Below, in pieces: positions 12,014-25,882 of a DNA stretch of 64,000 bases (its first letter is position 1; each line of letters opens with the position of its first letter). This DNA is from Trametopsis cervina (Eukaryota; Basidiomycota; Agaricomycetes; Polyporales; Irpicaceae): NCBI GenBank assembly GCA_022385755.1, contig MU278355.1, forward strand, positions 4,974 to 68,973, read 5' to 3'. Position numbers and translations under genes: made by a program. Under the pieces are notes generated by a model. The model saw only the letters and a program-made list of their open reading frames with translations, ran no database searches and was not told the origin of the DNA.

Positions 12014-15000
12014 TCATCGGCCTTGCCTTGACATAGGACGCCGTGCTTGGGGAGCAGGTAACGGAGAAGTGACACGCGATGGTTCGGGAGGCGGCGACGT
12101 TGTCGATGCTTGTACGGCGGCGGGGGACTGCGGCTTCGGAAGAGAACCAGACTGGCGCTTTTCAAGCTCCTGCTGCCGTTGCCAAAGCAGTTCCGCCCAC
12201 AGGGGATTGGAAGGGATGTAGCCAACTATCGCACGTAGGACCTCCAGCCTACACGACGAGAATGAGATCAGGATGTCTTATATGACAGCGTAAAACGACT
12301 GACCATCTGGCTTTCTCCTCATCCGTATCCGCGTAGAACGTTATCTCCTGTTTGTTCGAGAAGATTAACCTGAACGACCGTTCCATGCCATAGGGGCCGT
12401 CATGTTCAACATATCGACTGCTCCGTCCAGACATGCCTGAATCGGGGCTAAGGATAGTTGGTTCTCGGTCGTCGGCAACAGCGACGGCCTTCTTGAGATC
12501 AATAGTGGCGGTGGCTTTCTTCGTAACGTCATTGAATGCGACTAGCGTCGCACCAATTACTCGTAAGTGTCGCCTTCGCCAAGACTAGTCCGTTTCAATC
12601 AGTGCTCGCATCGCATTGGGAATAAGTAGAACATACCATGCAATCTCCGCCGTTCTGTGTCAGCGTACCCTCATAGTAAGTGACCTTATGCCATGAGACA
12701 TTCTGAATGCCACGATGACACTCTTCAAGACTCTGAGGGAGCTGTTCTGGAGGAATACCCGGCAGTGGTGGCAGCCTGAATACTTGTAGAATCATTTCCC
12801 CAACCTGAAGCGTCTGGGGTCGGGAGTCCTTTTGCGACTTCTGTCCAATCAAAGGGAACGACGTCTCAAACACCCGAGCATCACAGCGCCTGGCAATATC
12901 CTTAAACGAGATATAAGTTCTGGCGAGGACACCGTCTGCATCCAGGTATCGAGCCAAATTTTCTGACAGGATGTGCTGAGGGGGCGGTGTCTGGACCGGA
13001 GTTCTACTACGAGCCTTTGCCGTTTTCTTGGGTCCTCCGAATAATCGACTCATGCCTCCTTTTGATGCCGGCGGGGAGTTGACTTTCAGCGGAGCAGCTC
13101 GTGGCGGCGGTGTATTCGCCTTGATCTGATCTTTGATGTGCTGATCCAATTGGACTTTCATGGTTAGAGTGAACTCGAGCTTGCTGGATTCGATCCTAAG
13201 ATGGTGGAATGAGTAACTGCCCAATTTGAGAATCCAACAACTTACAATTCAAATTCTTGGCCAATACGACACTCTCGACCGAGCCGTACAGGCGGTGTGG
13301 TCACAAAGTGGACGCCGTTGTTCAACGTGCAGGTTACCGCGGATGGCTGTTGGGGGATAGGAACATCCAAATTCCGTAATCCAAGCACTGGCCAAAGAAT
13401 GAGCACGAACAAGGCTGTTGTGGAAAGAAGGTACCTTTGACAAATATCTTGCCATGCGCTTTGCCTGAGCTATCTTTAGCGCGAAGTTCTTTGATCTGCC
13501 TCGCGTACTCGTTCTAGGTATAGAAAAGAGCTTTCAATACTCGTTGTGTCTGTATCTTCGTCCTGACTCACCATATCGGATGGACGACGGACGGTGCGCC
13601 ATGCCTTTCCACTATCCACATCCCCCGCAGAGTTTACATGGGACACCTTGTCCAGATCCGCCGTTGCGTATATGGTCTCACTACGTTCCCGAACATGGTA
13701 CTTCTACAAAGCAGCATTGAGCTTTGAGAGAATAGAGCAGTTGGGCGCAAAAACTTACTGTACGATTAGGACCTTCAAGCTTTCGAAGCTCGCGATCGAT
13801 GCTATCAGCGAGTTGATCGTCTTCAATATCCAGGGAGTCCAAAAGACCGCGGGAATCGGTTTGAAGCGTGTCTGCTCTCTTCCTCAAACCATGCCTTGTG
13901 AATTGGTCTCCAGCATCACCAGTACTTCTGCTACGTCTTCGGTTCGGACGTTTTATAGACATCCGTATCGGAGGCTTGAAATATTCAACACTTGTATCTG
14001 CATCCATCTCTTGCTCATCCTCATCCTCTTCCTCGGCCCTTCGACGCTGTTTCATGGCCTTGATAAGTTCTTCTCGCGCTCGAATTGCTTCCTTAGTGCT
14101 AGGAACAGGACTTGTCGAACGGTTGGGAGGATTTCCCGTAGTGTCTGGGCTCAAGAAGTTGGCTTGCAGGAGTGACTCTGGGCGTTCAGCAGGTTGGTAC
14201 GTCTCTGTCTCCTCGATAACATCCTCCATTTCCCCGCTTCGTCTGTGGGATTCGTCGACGTCCATGGAAACATCCGCGTCAGACTGTTCCTCGGCACCAT
14301 CAATTGGTGTAGGAACAGTGAATCTTCCGGCCTGGATTCCCTCCGTTACGGCCTCTACCTTCAACCCGATGACACCTTTGCCATCCGGCGCTAATGTGGC
14401 CTCACCAGCAACATCTGCCATCAACCTATCCAACGCGCTCTTCATATCGCTCAGATTACTCATAGGTCCATTGCTTGGAGACGGGTCTGCGTTGTGCTGA
14501 GCACCGGCAAGGTCATCCACACTAATAGAACGGGTAGTGAGATATGCTCGGGGAGGATCGATAAGTTGGGGCTCGGGGTCGAGAGACATGACGCCATCAT
14601 GTGTTACTTCCCGGGTAAGTTTGGGAGCTGGAATACGCTTGGGTACGTGGCGAGCAGATGTAGGTGTGTTCAATCTGGTGTGAACGCCTGACGGAGAGTC
14701 TATAGAACGCCTCAATGGAGAGTCTGCATCCGATGCCGGTAATGACTCCCTTGCAGCTTCTCTCAAAGGACTGTCAAAGCTACGCTGCTTCTCCAATTTC
14801 TTCTGCACGGCCTCTCGCGTGATACGAGGACTGCGTCCACTGGGGCTTCCGTTAGCATCACCAATGAGGCTACTAGAGCTACCGGATTTAGCCAGCCCAG
14901 GTCGGACAAGGGGTGAACCACTACGGGATTGAGGGCTTCTTGCGAAGGGAGAACCACCAAGAGGGGAGTACTGAGATGAAGAACCAGCAGAACCATTAAT

Positions 15001-16771
15001 GATCAATGGCGAGCCCTTGGTAGGAGTAGATATTCGGCCATTTAGACTATCCTTGCTGAAGTTAGGATGGAACGATGTGAACATGAACGGGTGGCTTGGT
15101 GGGGAAGTAGGGGGCGTAGACGTTGTGGGAATACCCTGATTCGATTCCACACTGGATCTCGGAGCGAGTTCATCATGATCTAGCTCGAAGTTGAGGCCGG
15201 AGAGGGAAACCTCTGAGTTGCCAATGGAGAGGTTAGCTGGATCGTCTTGCGAGCGATTGATAGAGTCGAGCGATACGTCAATGGGATGATCCATGTCTTT
15301 AATCTGAGGATAAGAAAATGGGTCCACATTATTGAACGTAGCTATGGAAGGCTGTAAGACACAAGAAACTGAACGTGTGATCGAGACACATACGTGGAGT
15401 TGAGACACCTCTGGAAAGGGCAAGCGAGAATCGGGGGATCAGGCTCTCGGTGTTGGCTCTGCTGGAAGGGAGTGTACTCTTGGGTTTAGCGGGAGAAGGC
15501 GAGGGCGGCATCTGACGCAAATCGTCATCCATCTCAAGGCGCTCTTGCTCCTTCTGGGCCTTAAAGCGCTCCGCGTGAGTAGATCGACCAAGCGGAATGC
15601 GTGAGCCAGGGGACACAGAGGTGATAGGCGTGCCTTCCCGAGAATGTGTGGGTGTGGATGCGACGGCTTGTGAAGGTAAAGCTACTTCGACAGGGTGAAT
15701 TTCTGGCTCTTCCGTGTGATGTTCATGAGCTGCAACGACGCGGTCGGCGTGATGAGTCCGACCATACGGCACACCGTCTTCAGTTTCTAAGTCAGCAGGG
15801 AGCGCTCGTTCGTCGTGAGGAGGTGTGCTAGGCCTCGTATCATTCAACAAGGAGTCGACGAGGCCGGTGATGCTATCCTCTCCGACCTGGAAGCTGTCAA
15901 AACTCTCATCGGCTTCTGGGTTATGGACTCGTAACGGAGCGCGAAGGTCATCATGGTCGTGGTGGTCGTGATGGTCGTGAGAAAGACGGTCGACGTCCAT
16001 ACCGTCGTTGGCATCGAAGTTGTCGTCGTCGTCGGTCACCCAGTCGAAGGGATTTGAGTTCTCCTCCTCCACATCAAACTCGAGAACGTCGCACTTCTCG
16101 TCGAATGTTACCGTCTTCCGCCGAGAATGCCTGCGTGTCATCCGTGGGCCGTGCAACCGTCTAGAAACCAACGACGGCCGACTGGGTGACTGGCCACGGT
16201 GAGGAGAGGCACGACCGAACCATTCCTTGGCGGGAGGAGGAGGAGCGAGTTCACTGTCGGACTCTGTCTGGTCTGTCTGCGACGAATGTTCGGGCTCCTG
16301 AGCGAGTGCAGGACCAGGTTGCCTTATGTCTTGAGAGACCCGTCTTGATTTGTCGGCAGACGGCTTGGAAGACTTGAACAGACTGTTTGTGACCGGCTTC
16401 TTCTGCACCAAAAGTTCTGAAACCTGGGACTGCCGACGTTTCCTCACGGCAGGGTTCTCGTTCTCTGCCTGATCGTTCATGGAGTGTGTGCGCGGACGCT
16501 TCTCACCACTGACTCGCCGCGTAGGAGAAGCATAGAACGTAGTGGGCCTAACAGCCATTTGCGAGAGTACAAAGGGGGAGTTTGTTACACGAGCGCCATC
16601 CTGTAGATTTCTAACCGAGCGACGTCTTGAAGGTGTAAGAGCAGGAACGATGAGTTCTTCAGGCTGCGGAGAGTCCCGTTTAGCAATCCGGAGAGGTGTG
16701 GTTGTGTGAGGTTTCCAGTCTTTGGCGGAGTTAGAGGGTGCGCGTTCACGGAGGGGTGCCATGTTGCTCAT
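12014..16771 (-). CDS. Bud4/anillin-like PH-domain protein
   Basis: Large multi-exon protein of roughly 1,450 residues. The first two exons (16771 to about 13750) are low-complexity, serine/proline- and acid-rich, with many short SP-type sites and a His/Asp tract (DHHDHHDHDD) near residue 265, as expected for a disordered scaffold. The C-terminal third carries an anillin-homology-like region (GKIFVKVLGLRNLDVPIPQQ, then a long helix KMKVQLDQHIKDQ) and a pleckstrin-homology domain (RRHLRVIGATLVAFNDVTKK through RSFRLIFSNKQEITFYADTD to EEKARWLEVLRAIVGY). The last intron sits inside ARW/LEV. Bud4, Int1 and Mid2-like proteins organise septins and bud or septum sites at the cell cortex; a similar role is inferred. 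The start could also be the second ATG at 16762. Confidence 0.82.
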
Positions 16772-17309
16772 CGCCTGCCACGATGAGCGGGATAGTCGGG
16801 ACGGGGTGACGGTTGTAGTGAAAGTTCAACTTCAACTATCGAGATCAACCTGGGCGCGACAGGCACGTGATCGTGTTATCAAGCGCTGGCATGGTGTCAA
16901 CACTCGTTTGAGCCTTGCACGCGTATCGTGCGGTCGAAAGACAGCCGGATGACTGATAGCAGAGACAGGTACCATATACGATGGCGCAACCGACATTGCG
17001 CCAGAGTAATACGCTGTACGAGCTACAAGACTTTCAGACCACACTTTCTTGGTCGCGTTAAATTTGGCGATGGCAAAACAGGCGCAGAACAGAGTATCAC
17101 ATCCAGACTGGTAGCAGGGTGAGAGTGGCCCAAAATGATATGCGAGACAAGGATTGCCTCGCAACGACGCGAGCTTTGGCCTGATCTGCGGAAGCGTCAA
17201 AAGAGTACTGACTATTTGGAGAATCGTTCTGACTGTAGTATACATGGTTGTATCCTTTTTTATCTCACAGAGCTCACTATGGATACATCTCCTAACCAGT
17301 TGAATAGCC
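16772..17309. other. Intergenic, 5' of Bud4-like gene
   Basis: About 540 bp between two minus-strand genes, containing the promoter of the Bud4-like gene and the 3' UTR of the S10 gene. A long minus-strand open frame crosses it (16832-17407) but is antisense-like in composition and resembles nothing. I see no RNA gene. Confidence 0.4.
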
Positions 17310-19817
17310 TTACGCGGACGGCGAATCGCGCTTGCCAAGCACGAAGGCGATGGTCTGGAAAGCTGCCCATGGCACGAACTCTGGTCCCCAGACAAAACAA
17401 TGAGCAAGGAACCTGTTCATGAAGAGCATACAGGTAAGTTTGCTTACGAGGTGTCATGTGCCCGCTGAAGGAGAACTCAACGTCTGTGAGTGAGGCATAT
17501 AAGTTCCCATTGCTGAAATAAGTGACAGCCACCTACAGGTGAGACCACGCTCCTGGTGCATATTACCAAAAGAGCCCATGTTCTCGACTAAGAAATTGTC
17601 AGGCTCGATGGGAGACTGGAAGCCTTGCAGGCCATTCCAAGTCATGTTCCTGTACGACATCGCGTGTCAACAAGAGTTGAACAGCTGGCGAGGGTACGTA
17701 CTGTATCGCAATGCGAGTGCCTTCGGCAACAAGGATGAAGTCCTGGAGCACTAAATCAGCAACATACAATATTTCTAATCAACGGGCCTTACCGCAAGCC
17801 CGTGGACGATCGCGGTCCTAACGCTCTTCTCGATTACATTAGGCAAAACGCTGAGCGTGGAGGCAACACTTTGATCCTGGCCTGGTCTGCCCTGCGCGTT
17901 GACATATACTGAACCGGAGCTACAAGCCTCCCAGTCAATGTGAGGCGCATGGATAACATCTTGAACCTATATGTCTCAGCGATAAGCACATAGGCTATGT
18001 ATTCTATCCCAGCAGTACTTACGTCAGTCCTAAAAGACATTCCTGGTCAGTGCGGTCCGCTAATAACGCGTGGTTTGCTTACCTATTAAAGTATATGAAT
18101 TCTTGAGTGGACTGCGGGAAGCCGATGACGCTCCCTTGTAGAGGGTGAGTACCGCTTGTAGGCAGCACGCCAAAATAAGGCTAACGTACATAAAGTAGGC
18201 CAAGTATCGGACACTCGGTATACGTCAAATGCTGGATTGATGCTGCGAAGAATGAGCAGTAGCTTTCGATTTGCCTCAATGACATTAACTTACGTTGTCA
18301 CCTGGCGCTGGATTGGACTATGCATTCTGCAGCTTGGCTGTACACCAACCGCCCTGGTGACGTTGTTGAACGTGGCACCTGCGGGGAGGGGTAGTTGTCC
18401 GGCAGGCGGGTAGGTCACGAAATTATCAAGGTAGTCGGTGTAACCACAAGTATCGGAAATGTTTTGAAGTTGAGCATAGAAGCTTTCGTTGAACGGGAAG
18501 AGATCACGATGCGCCTGTGAGATATTCGAACAGTCAGTGCTTTGATGGGATGAAACTTCTTGGTCACACAGCTACTATACCTGTGCAAAGCGAAGAGCGG
18601 GAATCTCCTGTTGAACCAAACCCCATGAGAGGGACGGATCGGCGATCCAGATGCCTTGCAAGTTTAGATCGACCTCGCCTGGATGCTCGTACAAGAAGTT
18701 TGCAATGTAGGGGACGTCTGTAATTGGGTTAGTGCAGTGCACATAGCAGAAAGTCGTCGAACGTACAGAATCCGGCATACTAATACAACGATACTCAGCG
18801 GTAGCGATGGCTGTACAAATGAACCTTCAAACTCACACTTTCTCCGGTCACCCAGAAGTTGCTCCCCTTCAGTTCATGAAAGACCTCGAGGAACTGTCCC
18901 AGGAATCCGGCAACCTGGGCGGCTAGCTCGTCGTCATTCGTAATATTTGGTGTACCCTGGGAGAATCCGGTCTGAAATAATATAAGACATACCAAACGTG
19001 GCGCGGCGACTTTCAATCAGCACTCACCCCGACAGGCTGTTCTACCCAAACGACATTTGCGAGACTAGTCCAACTCCATTGATTACTGCATCGAGGTCAG
19101 GTCGAACGAACGAATTGAAACAGCTGTCACGTACGGGGTAGGCTCTGCTTGTCCCCATGACCAGGCTAGACAAAGGATCAGCAGGTATGTAGGACAGATA
19201 TCTTTCAAGCCGCACAAATTGGGCCGTTTTCCTGCAGAAAGCCCTCAAGAGATGAGCAGCCCGGGCCGCCTGTACCCTGATCAGTATCATGTTGCAGCTA
19301 AGCTATCTCGTCGACCACATACCATTCGTCCAGAACACGAGATCGTTTGCGTTCGATGCATTTGTTGTGGGCCAGAACCTGCGAGAAAGGTGTTCGCGTG
19401 TGCTAAGAAGTGTGATAGGCAGAACGTACCAGAAGAAAAGCTTGCGAGTCTCGTTTGCATCACCAGAGATGGGCATAAGACCAGACCAGGAAGGTCCCGC
19501 ATCGAAATTCACTGTGGAGCGTTAGTCAGTAGTTTCTATACCTATGGCACTCACCTACCCAAAGGAAGTTTGGTCCCGTCTACGAAAAATTCCTTTGCAC
19601 GAGGGTTGCTGAAAGTCGGTGCGGGTGCGCGTTTGGAATGCCCGTCATGCGTAGATGGGCCAAATGCTGGGGCGTTCTGTATCATAGCCTGGCGATGCTC
19701 AATCTGGAAGTTAGCAGCATCTGCAAGACCGTCCATGGCACTACCAGAGAAGACACGCGCAGACGTTTGGCAGAGAAATACAGCGCATATCGCAGCAACA
19801 GAAAAGAGGGATTTCAT
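17310..19817 (-). CDS. Secreted S10 serine carboxypeptidase
   Basis: Begins at the ATG at 19817 with a classical signal peptide (MKSLFSVAAICAVFLCQTSA). A pro-region follows, then the catalytic domain: FDAGPSWSGLMPIS, LVFWTNGGPGCSSLEGFL (canonical oxyanion motif), NFWVTGES joined by splicing to YAGFYVPYIANF (nucleophile serine in GESYAG), the aspartate region VHGLADFILVAEGTRI, NMTWNGLQGFQ, and histidine GHMTPQ with FVPWAAFQTIAFVLGK in the last exon (stop at 17310). Gene structure is more than ten exons. The family removes C-terminal residues at acidic pH; the signal peptide and absence of a C-terminal membrane helix suggest secretion or vacuolar delivery. All catalytic residues are present. 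Same family as the peptidase at 9364 but a distinct branch, not a recent duplicate. Confidence 0.88.
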
Positions 19818-19866
19818 GTCTGCAAAGGCGAGCTGAAATTGTGGAAACGAAGTCGCCCACTGCCTG

Positions 19867-19873
19867 TTTTATA
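19867..19873 (-). promoter_or_regulatory. TATA box of secreted S10 gene
   Basis: TATAAAA on the minus strand, about 50 bp upstream of the ATG at 19817. The short distance implies a very short leader. Confidence 0.5.
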
Positions 19874-20968
19874 CGTTAATGCCTGTACAAAAATGTACGG
19901 CATTGATGCACGAGTCGTGGTCAGCAGAGAGCGGGGTATGGAATGTGTAGTTCTCGCAGAGCGACGCACATGTTCTGTGAGGGATGATCAGCTTCGCACA
20001 GGGTCTAGGCGAAGCGGTATCCCATTGTGGAGGTTGAGAATATACAGTGATAACGAAGCACCATGGATAGAAGTCGGAATCAATTTTGCAAGCTCTCGAA
20101 ATGGGTAACAGAGGTGGAAACCATGATATGATGATATCGCTGTGGATTCTGGCGGGCCGCAGTTCGTCAGGAGATAGCTTGAAGCGCCACCGGGGTGTTT
20201 GCTATCGTATCGACTTCGTGGAATATCGGCGCATTTCCTTCAATCTCGTGAACGTGAGCTTCAAAAGCAACGCAGATGGTACGCGTTGAAATGAATTATT
20301 GCTTGACACCCGTCCTGTAGATAGTACGTGACGTCAGCAGCTTAGAATATTCCTGCGTACAGTAATAGCGATAACGGAACACACTCACCGTAGCTTCCAT
20401 CGATGGCTTGCCAGTGCCGCGTGCTGCAGAAGAAGAGAATGACACGTACGAGTATCACGGCCACAATCTTCTGGCTCTACCGCCTTTCTATCCCTTGACT
20501 GGGATGGCCGCTCTCACAATAGTCAAGATTGTGACTTCGCGTGCAGAGAACACGCATCATGTGGCAGATCACGCCGTCAGATACCCGCGTGTGACCTATA
20601 ATAACTATTCAAAGCCCTAGTACGCAAAATTTGCTCATTTGAGCATGAAGGGAGGCCTGACGAGAAAGATATGTTTGTAGATGATATGCGTACTGGCGAT
20701 CGTGCACTGACAGTCAGAAGAATGCGCCGATCGTCATTCGTATGAATAATGTTTTGGTCTCTAACAAATGCTATATCAGTATAACGATAAAATATACCGC
20801 TCTTACGGTGGTTACACTGTCACAATCGTGTCTGACGGGTGGCGGGGCGCGGTAAAGACATGCAATCGGACGCGCCCTGTGATATCGCGTCCTTGCTTAG
20901 TCATCAATAGATTTCTCCACGGTCGCCTGAAATTTACTTCCACTCAACAAGCTACAGCACCTTCAACG
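19874..20968. other. Divergent intergenic region, S10 / PXR1
   Basis: About 1.1 kb between divergent genes. It contains only short frames and should hold both promoters. No repeats, RNA genes or recognisable operators were seen. Confidence 0.4.
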
Positions 20969-22709
20969 ATGGGTCTTGCAGGTCGAAAACAAAAACAGCG
21001 CATACCAAACGACCCGCGCAACCTCGCATGGGCAGATGGTTTGTCGATCTCATCAATTCCGCCTCTTCTGATACTCACGCACACGTTCCACCATAGATGC
21101 AAGTAAGTTCGGTGCTGCGTACATGCAGAAGCTCGGATGGTCCGCCGGGTCAGGCTTAGGTGCGAGTGGCGATGGACGAACGACACATATCAAAGTTAGC
21201 CAGAAACTGGATATGTTCGGTATCGGTGCTGCACATCAGAAAGACCCGAATGGCATCGCGTGGAAGCAAAATAAAGACTTTGAGAACCTCTTGAGGAGGT
21301 TGAATGCTGGGAACGGAGATGGAGAAGAGGAAGTCGAGGTGTCCAAAATAGATGGGTTTGCAAAGGCGAAGGAGAGTGAAGAAAACGATGCCCCGGCTGT
21401 TGACGTCGAGGAGAAGGATACGAAGAAGCGGAAGAGGGACAAAGGAGAGGAGGGCTCTGAAAGTCGCAAGAAGTCCAAGAAGAGTAGCGGTGGAGGAGAT
21501 GATGATAAGAAGAAGAAATCCAAAGACAAGGCGAAGAGAAAGGATGATGAGGATGAAGTAGCGAAGGATGCCGCTGATGCGGACGTAGCCGTACCCTCTG
21601 AACCTGAGCCATCCGCTCCCGTGCCTGTCGCCACACGCCCGTACGTTTTCTATCTATCTAATTCCGCATTCATTGACACAAGAATACGCAGAATACGCGC
21701 TCATCGAGCACGTTTCCTCGCATCCAAGCGTCTTGGAAACAAGTCATCCGCCGCTATAGATGAGATTCTCGGAATCTCACGTTCTGCTACGGCCACACCA
21801 TTCCCTGACTCTTCCACGTCCTCAACGCCCCTCGACACTTCCACTTCAACACCGGCTGCGACAGACGAGACAGACTTCAAACTGCAGCATCTCACTACGT
21901 CGACAAAAAGTGTTATGGACTATTTCAAGGAGAAACTTCTCGCCAAGTCAGGCGGATCCTCCTCTTTTAGCCCGTCGAGTTCGTCCTCCCTGCCGGCTGA
22001 AGAGAGCGAAGAGGTAGATGACTATGGCGACCGCCCTCGCGGCCTCGGGATGGGGTTTGCGAGGGCTGGGCTGGGCGTGGGGTCGTCTTCTACCGGTGGC
22101 ATTGGCAGCTCGAAGTTGCGCACGGAAGTGACAGTTGAGGAGACAGGAAAGACAGGACGAGGTGGTTTGGGCATGCTTTCGCGTATGTCAGCCATGTTCG
22201 CTTCCGCCACGTCGAAAACCGCCTTCGCCGTTGAAGAGACAGTGAAAGTCGAGGCTGTCGAGGAGGCAGTTGGAGGAGAGGAGGAGGATAAGAAAAAGAA
22301 AAAGAAGAGCAAAAAGGGAAAGGAAAAGGAGCGCAGTGACCAAGTCCCCGAAGAGGAGGTGACGAAGAAGAAGAGCAAGAAGAAGGGGAAGAAGAGAGAG
22401 GATATCGATGAAGTGATTGGTGAGGAGACGGGGGAAGTGGCAGGGGCAAAGGAGAAGACCAAGAAAAAGAGCAAGAGTCAGAAGAGCGACAGAGATGAGG
22501 GCGAGGAGCATGAGCCCGTGGTGGACGCACAGACGGATGCTGAGGTTAAAGCAGAGGAGGACAAGTCGAAGAAAGAGAAGAAGGATAAGAAAGCTAAGCG
22601 CAAAGCTGAAGAGGACGTTGCGTTGGATGTAGAAACAGAGGCAAAACCTAAAAAGAAGAAAAAGGATAAATCTGCGAAGCGTCGTGAGACACAAGAGGAG
22701 TCCAGCTAG
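20969..22709 (+). CDS. PXR1: PXR1/PinX1-like G-patch protein
   Basis: Two exons. Exon 1 starts at ATG 20969 (MGLAGRKQKQRIPNDPRNLA) and splices at about 21038 to 21096, rebuilding WADDASKFGAAYMQKLGW. The G-patch (KLGWSAGSGLGASGDGRTTH) lies within the first 60 residues, followed by HIKVSQKLDMFGIG, exactly as in PXR1/GNO1 and human PINX1. The rest is a long, very lysine- and glutamate-rich tail with KKKKKSKK runs, typical of nucleolar proteins. PXR1 assists Prp43 in rRNA and snoRNA maturation and can restrain telomerase. A conserved middle TIR box (RIRRIRAHRARFLASKRLG) follows the first acidic stretch. Convergent with PDAT, 199 bp between stops. Confidence 0.9.
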
Positions 22710-22908
22710 TCAAACAGCCGCAACGCTCCGTCCGATTTGCTCTCTCGCTTCATTTGTTGTCGTACGTGTCCTCGTTGATCAATGGGCATCTTTCTTTCTC
22801 GTGGGGAGTGCGTGTCATCATTAGGATCGTTAAAGTAAATACCGTAAAATCATGAGGTCCGTATGGACGAGAGTGCGCGCGGATGTGCAAACCTCATATT
22901 TCTACCAT

Positions 22909-25882
22909 CTAGTCCCACTGTACCCGCCCCGCGTACTCTCTGATGTCCGAGACGAACTGCTCCTCTACTTCGTGTTCGACACCCGTCGCCACCTTCAGAA
23001 TGAGCTCATTCAGCGCAGTGTTGCCGAGGATATCAACATGATCAGCTGTCGTGCCGCCGCCACGGGGTATCGTGGGCGATGGCTCATGCGGGAGCTATTG
23101 ATGGTGCGAATAGACATCAGCCAACCGGTTCAAAGCGTGGAGAGCACAAAATTCTGACCTCAATAGTGACGACCTTCATCCCAGCAGGATTCCACCTCTT
23201 CCTTTTCCATCCCTCCACGCACATAGCCCCGAGACTGAGCAGACTAACAGTTCCATCTCCCTCGCCCATCTTCACTCCATTGACAATTTTCGGGTTGACG
23301 TCGTTGTCAGTGAACTCCGAGTCTATCCAGCTGCGCCGCGACAACGGGAGGTTGAGTGGCGCTTGAGGGGTAACGCAGTCGGTCGAGTTGTCGCAAACGG
23401 GGTCGGCGGCATCAGACTGAATGTCATCATGCTCGTAGGTTCCACGAGTATACCAATACGATCGCTATTTGGGAAGGTGTGCATCAGATGTCATACAAGA
23501 AGCCACTATGGAGTGGGATCAGTCATGAGCTTACTTCAGTCTCCTTCCCGTGCCCGTAGACACAAAAAAGCTTGGTTGTGGGAGCATTAGGGAGCCTAAG
23601 CGACAATCAAGAAATGGTGGCGCTGAGGAGGGAATGAATACGCACTGTATCTCTAACGGGTTTGTCCATTTCGTATGATCGTCGTTGTTTCGCTTCAAGT
23701 TCTTCTCATCTCGTTCGATACCGTACGAATAATTTGTCGCCAACATGCGCTGAAATCCAATGAATCGTAGCAGTAGATCAACAACAAAGATGCTGCGTAC
23801 CTGGAAGTAAGATGGGGTCCGCTCCAGGATCCATGAGCTAGCGGTGCTGGCGGTCATATTGAGCGTGTCGTCATTCGCGATTTCTACAGCATTCTTCCGG
23901 AAGGAAATCAGCTCGCCGTGGGTGTTGTCAATTCCAGCCTTGTCATCTGGGGCCTGCGTGACGTTGCCCCAAACAGCATCGCCTCCCTGGTGTCTTGTTA
24001 AATTCCAAGGATAGTAGTACGAGATACTGACCCGTACCTTTATCCACATACTGGCACTTCCGGGCCAGCTATGGAAGAGCTTGCGTCGCTCCTTTCGAGA
24101 GAAGAAACGTTCGAGCACTACGCGACTCTTGAGCTTATGTATATGCTAATGATGCCGCAGAAACGAACCATATGCGCCAGCCGGGTTCATCTGAACCGTA
24201 TCCTTCATCTCTCCGGACAGGAAAGCAGACATGGCTTTGGCCTACGAAATGCGCATTATTAAGGTGAGTGAAAATCAGGCGTGTATGGTCACTTACAACT
24301 CCCTGCGAGATGCGTGAGATACAATTTAGGTGAACAGTACTTGATAGCACATACCAGATGAGTACCCGCAACAGTAATCAAGGCTTCAATGTGGTTCTAC
24401 ACGCGTCTTCAGTAGCGATACTGCGTAGCGTGTATGCTGTACACACCTCGACCCAGTCCGAGCCACCCTTGCCATGTTGTGGATTCTCTACCCACTTGAA
24501 GCTGTGCATGTCAAACATGAGTCGTGCTCAAGCGCAGACGATGCAGAACGTACAAATACTGTCACTCAAAAGGCTACGCGTGAGCTGAAAGTCTATGCCA
24601 TGTCCCCACAACTTACAAGCATAACCTTGGTTGACGTTCAGCACTTCATTCTTCGAGATGTAAGTGAAAAAATAAGGCACGCACCGTGCTGCCCATGGAG
24701 TGTGCGACTAAAACGACCCTTCTATCGTGGCGGTGTCTGCAAGTAGTTGTCAGCTTCGCCCGTAGATAAGATGCCTCTGGCGTACTTAAAGCCTTCGATG
24801 GTCGCCTTCAATTTAGAGAAATAACCATCTCGCACCTCTAGATTGTAGTATGACAGCCGCCAGTCGTATGGCGCAAGATGAAGATTATTAGTATCATAGT
24901 TGACCACAGCAAGGTTCTCCACGATCTTCGACCTATAATTCATAATGTCTCCATGCGCCGTATGCGTTGGAAAGAGAACTTACCATAGCCAATAGCCCTG
25001 TACGAAATTGCTCGCCGCGTCGATGCCCTCTGCCGCTCTGACTTTCGCGCCCGGCGGGTCCAGCCCGGTGACGGGATCTAGTAGTATTGCGTTCATCCAT
25101 CGGTCGCGATTGAACATGACCTGTGAGATCATGGAGAACCCTCCCCACATTTTCTGGCGGAAGAATTGGCGGTATTCAGGCGTGGTCGACCAAGATTCCA
25201 AGCCCTACAGGGTCGTGTTTGTTTAGTCACCCGCAGCGATGGACAAAGAAACGCATGGCTCTCACAGTGGATATGATACCCGGCACCAAGATGACGGGGT
25301 GTTTGGCACTCAAGCCGCGTTCCGCTATAGCCTCGCCGACGGTGAACTCCAAGCCGTTGGTGTTAAGCTTCCATGGTTCCGGTATATTACTTTTGAGTCT
25401 TCGCCATTCGTTCTCCACCATGGAGAGATCGAACGGTAGTTGGGGCAAACTAAGATCAAACTCGAACTCGTCCAGCAGGAGCGCGAGGTGTGTTTGGAAC
25501 TCGGTGAAGTCATTTGGTTGAATGAGGATAAATCCTATGAAGACCCCCACTGCATGATGACAGGAAAGTGAGCCGTTCAATGTATAAAGACAGCATCTTG
25601 AGACGAGTGACGCACGTATGATCCCCAGAGGAAACAGGAACCTGCGTTTCCAGTAGAATCGCTCTTCTCCCTACAGCGTAGTTCAGGATCCCTGCGTGTC
25701 GAACACGCACTCGACCGCAGACGCACCTTTTTCGCCTTCCCTCTCCATGCCTCAACCTTCTCCGCCAGCTCATCTTTCAAATTCTCGACTTCGCTATCAG
25801 TCCGCTCGGCCTTGTTCTGCTCAACCACGGCGCTGTCGGAGTCGTGTCGTCTGGTAGCCCGATTCCTGAGTTCGGAGTCCAT
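22909..25882 (-). CDS. LRO1: Phospholipid:diacylglycerol acyltransferase (Lro1-type)
   Basis: Multi-exon gene starting at ATG 25882. The N terminus is charged and cytosolic, then one transmembrane segment forms by splicing (RRFLFPLGII joined to VGVFIGFILIQ). The LCAT-like domain follows: HPVILVPGIIST, GLESWSTTPEYRQFFRQKMW, LDPVTGLDPPG, APYDWRLSYYNLEVRDGYF, and the nucleophile elbow RVVLVAHSMGS. The C-terminal exons contain GEGDGTVSLLSLGAMC (the catalytic aspartate region) and TADHVDILGNTALNELIL with the catalytic histidine. PDAT moves an acyl chain from a phospholipid to diacylglycerol to make triacylglycerol, with the catalytic domain in the ER lumen. Length (about 640 residues) fits the family. 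No damage seen, though not every exon boundary was traced. Confidence 0.92.

Noticed and set aside
16832..17407. 191-codon minus-strand frame between the Bud4-like and S10 genes
   Set aside because: It overlaps the last exon of the S10 gene in another frame and has no recognisable motifs.
22022..22694. Long antisense frames rich in Ser/Leu/Phe opposite PXR1
   Set aside because: They are the complement of the lysine/glutamate-rich tail and reflect its composition.
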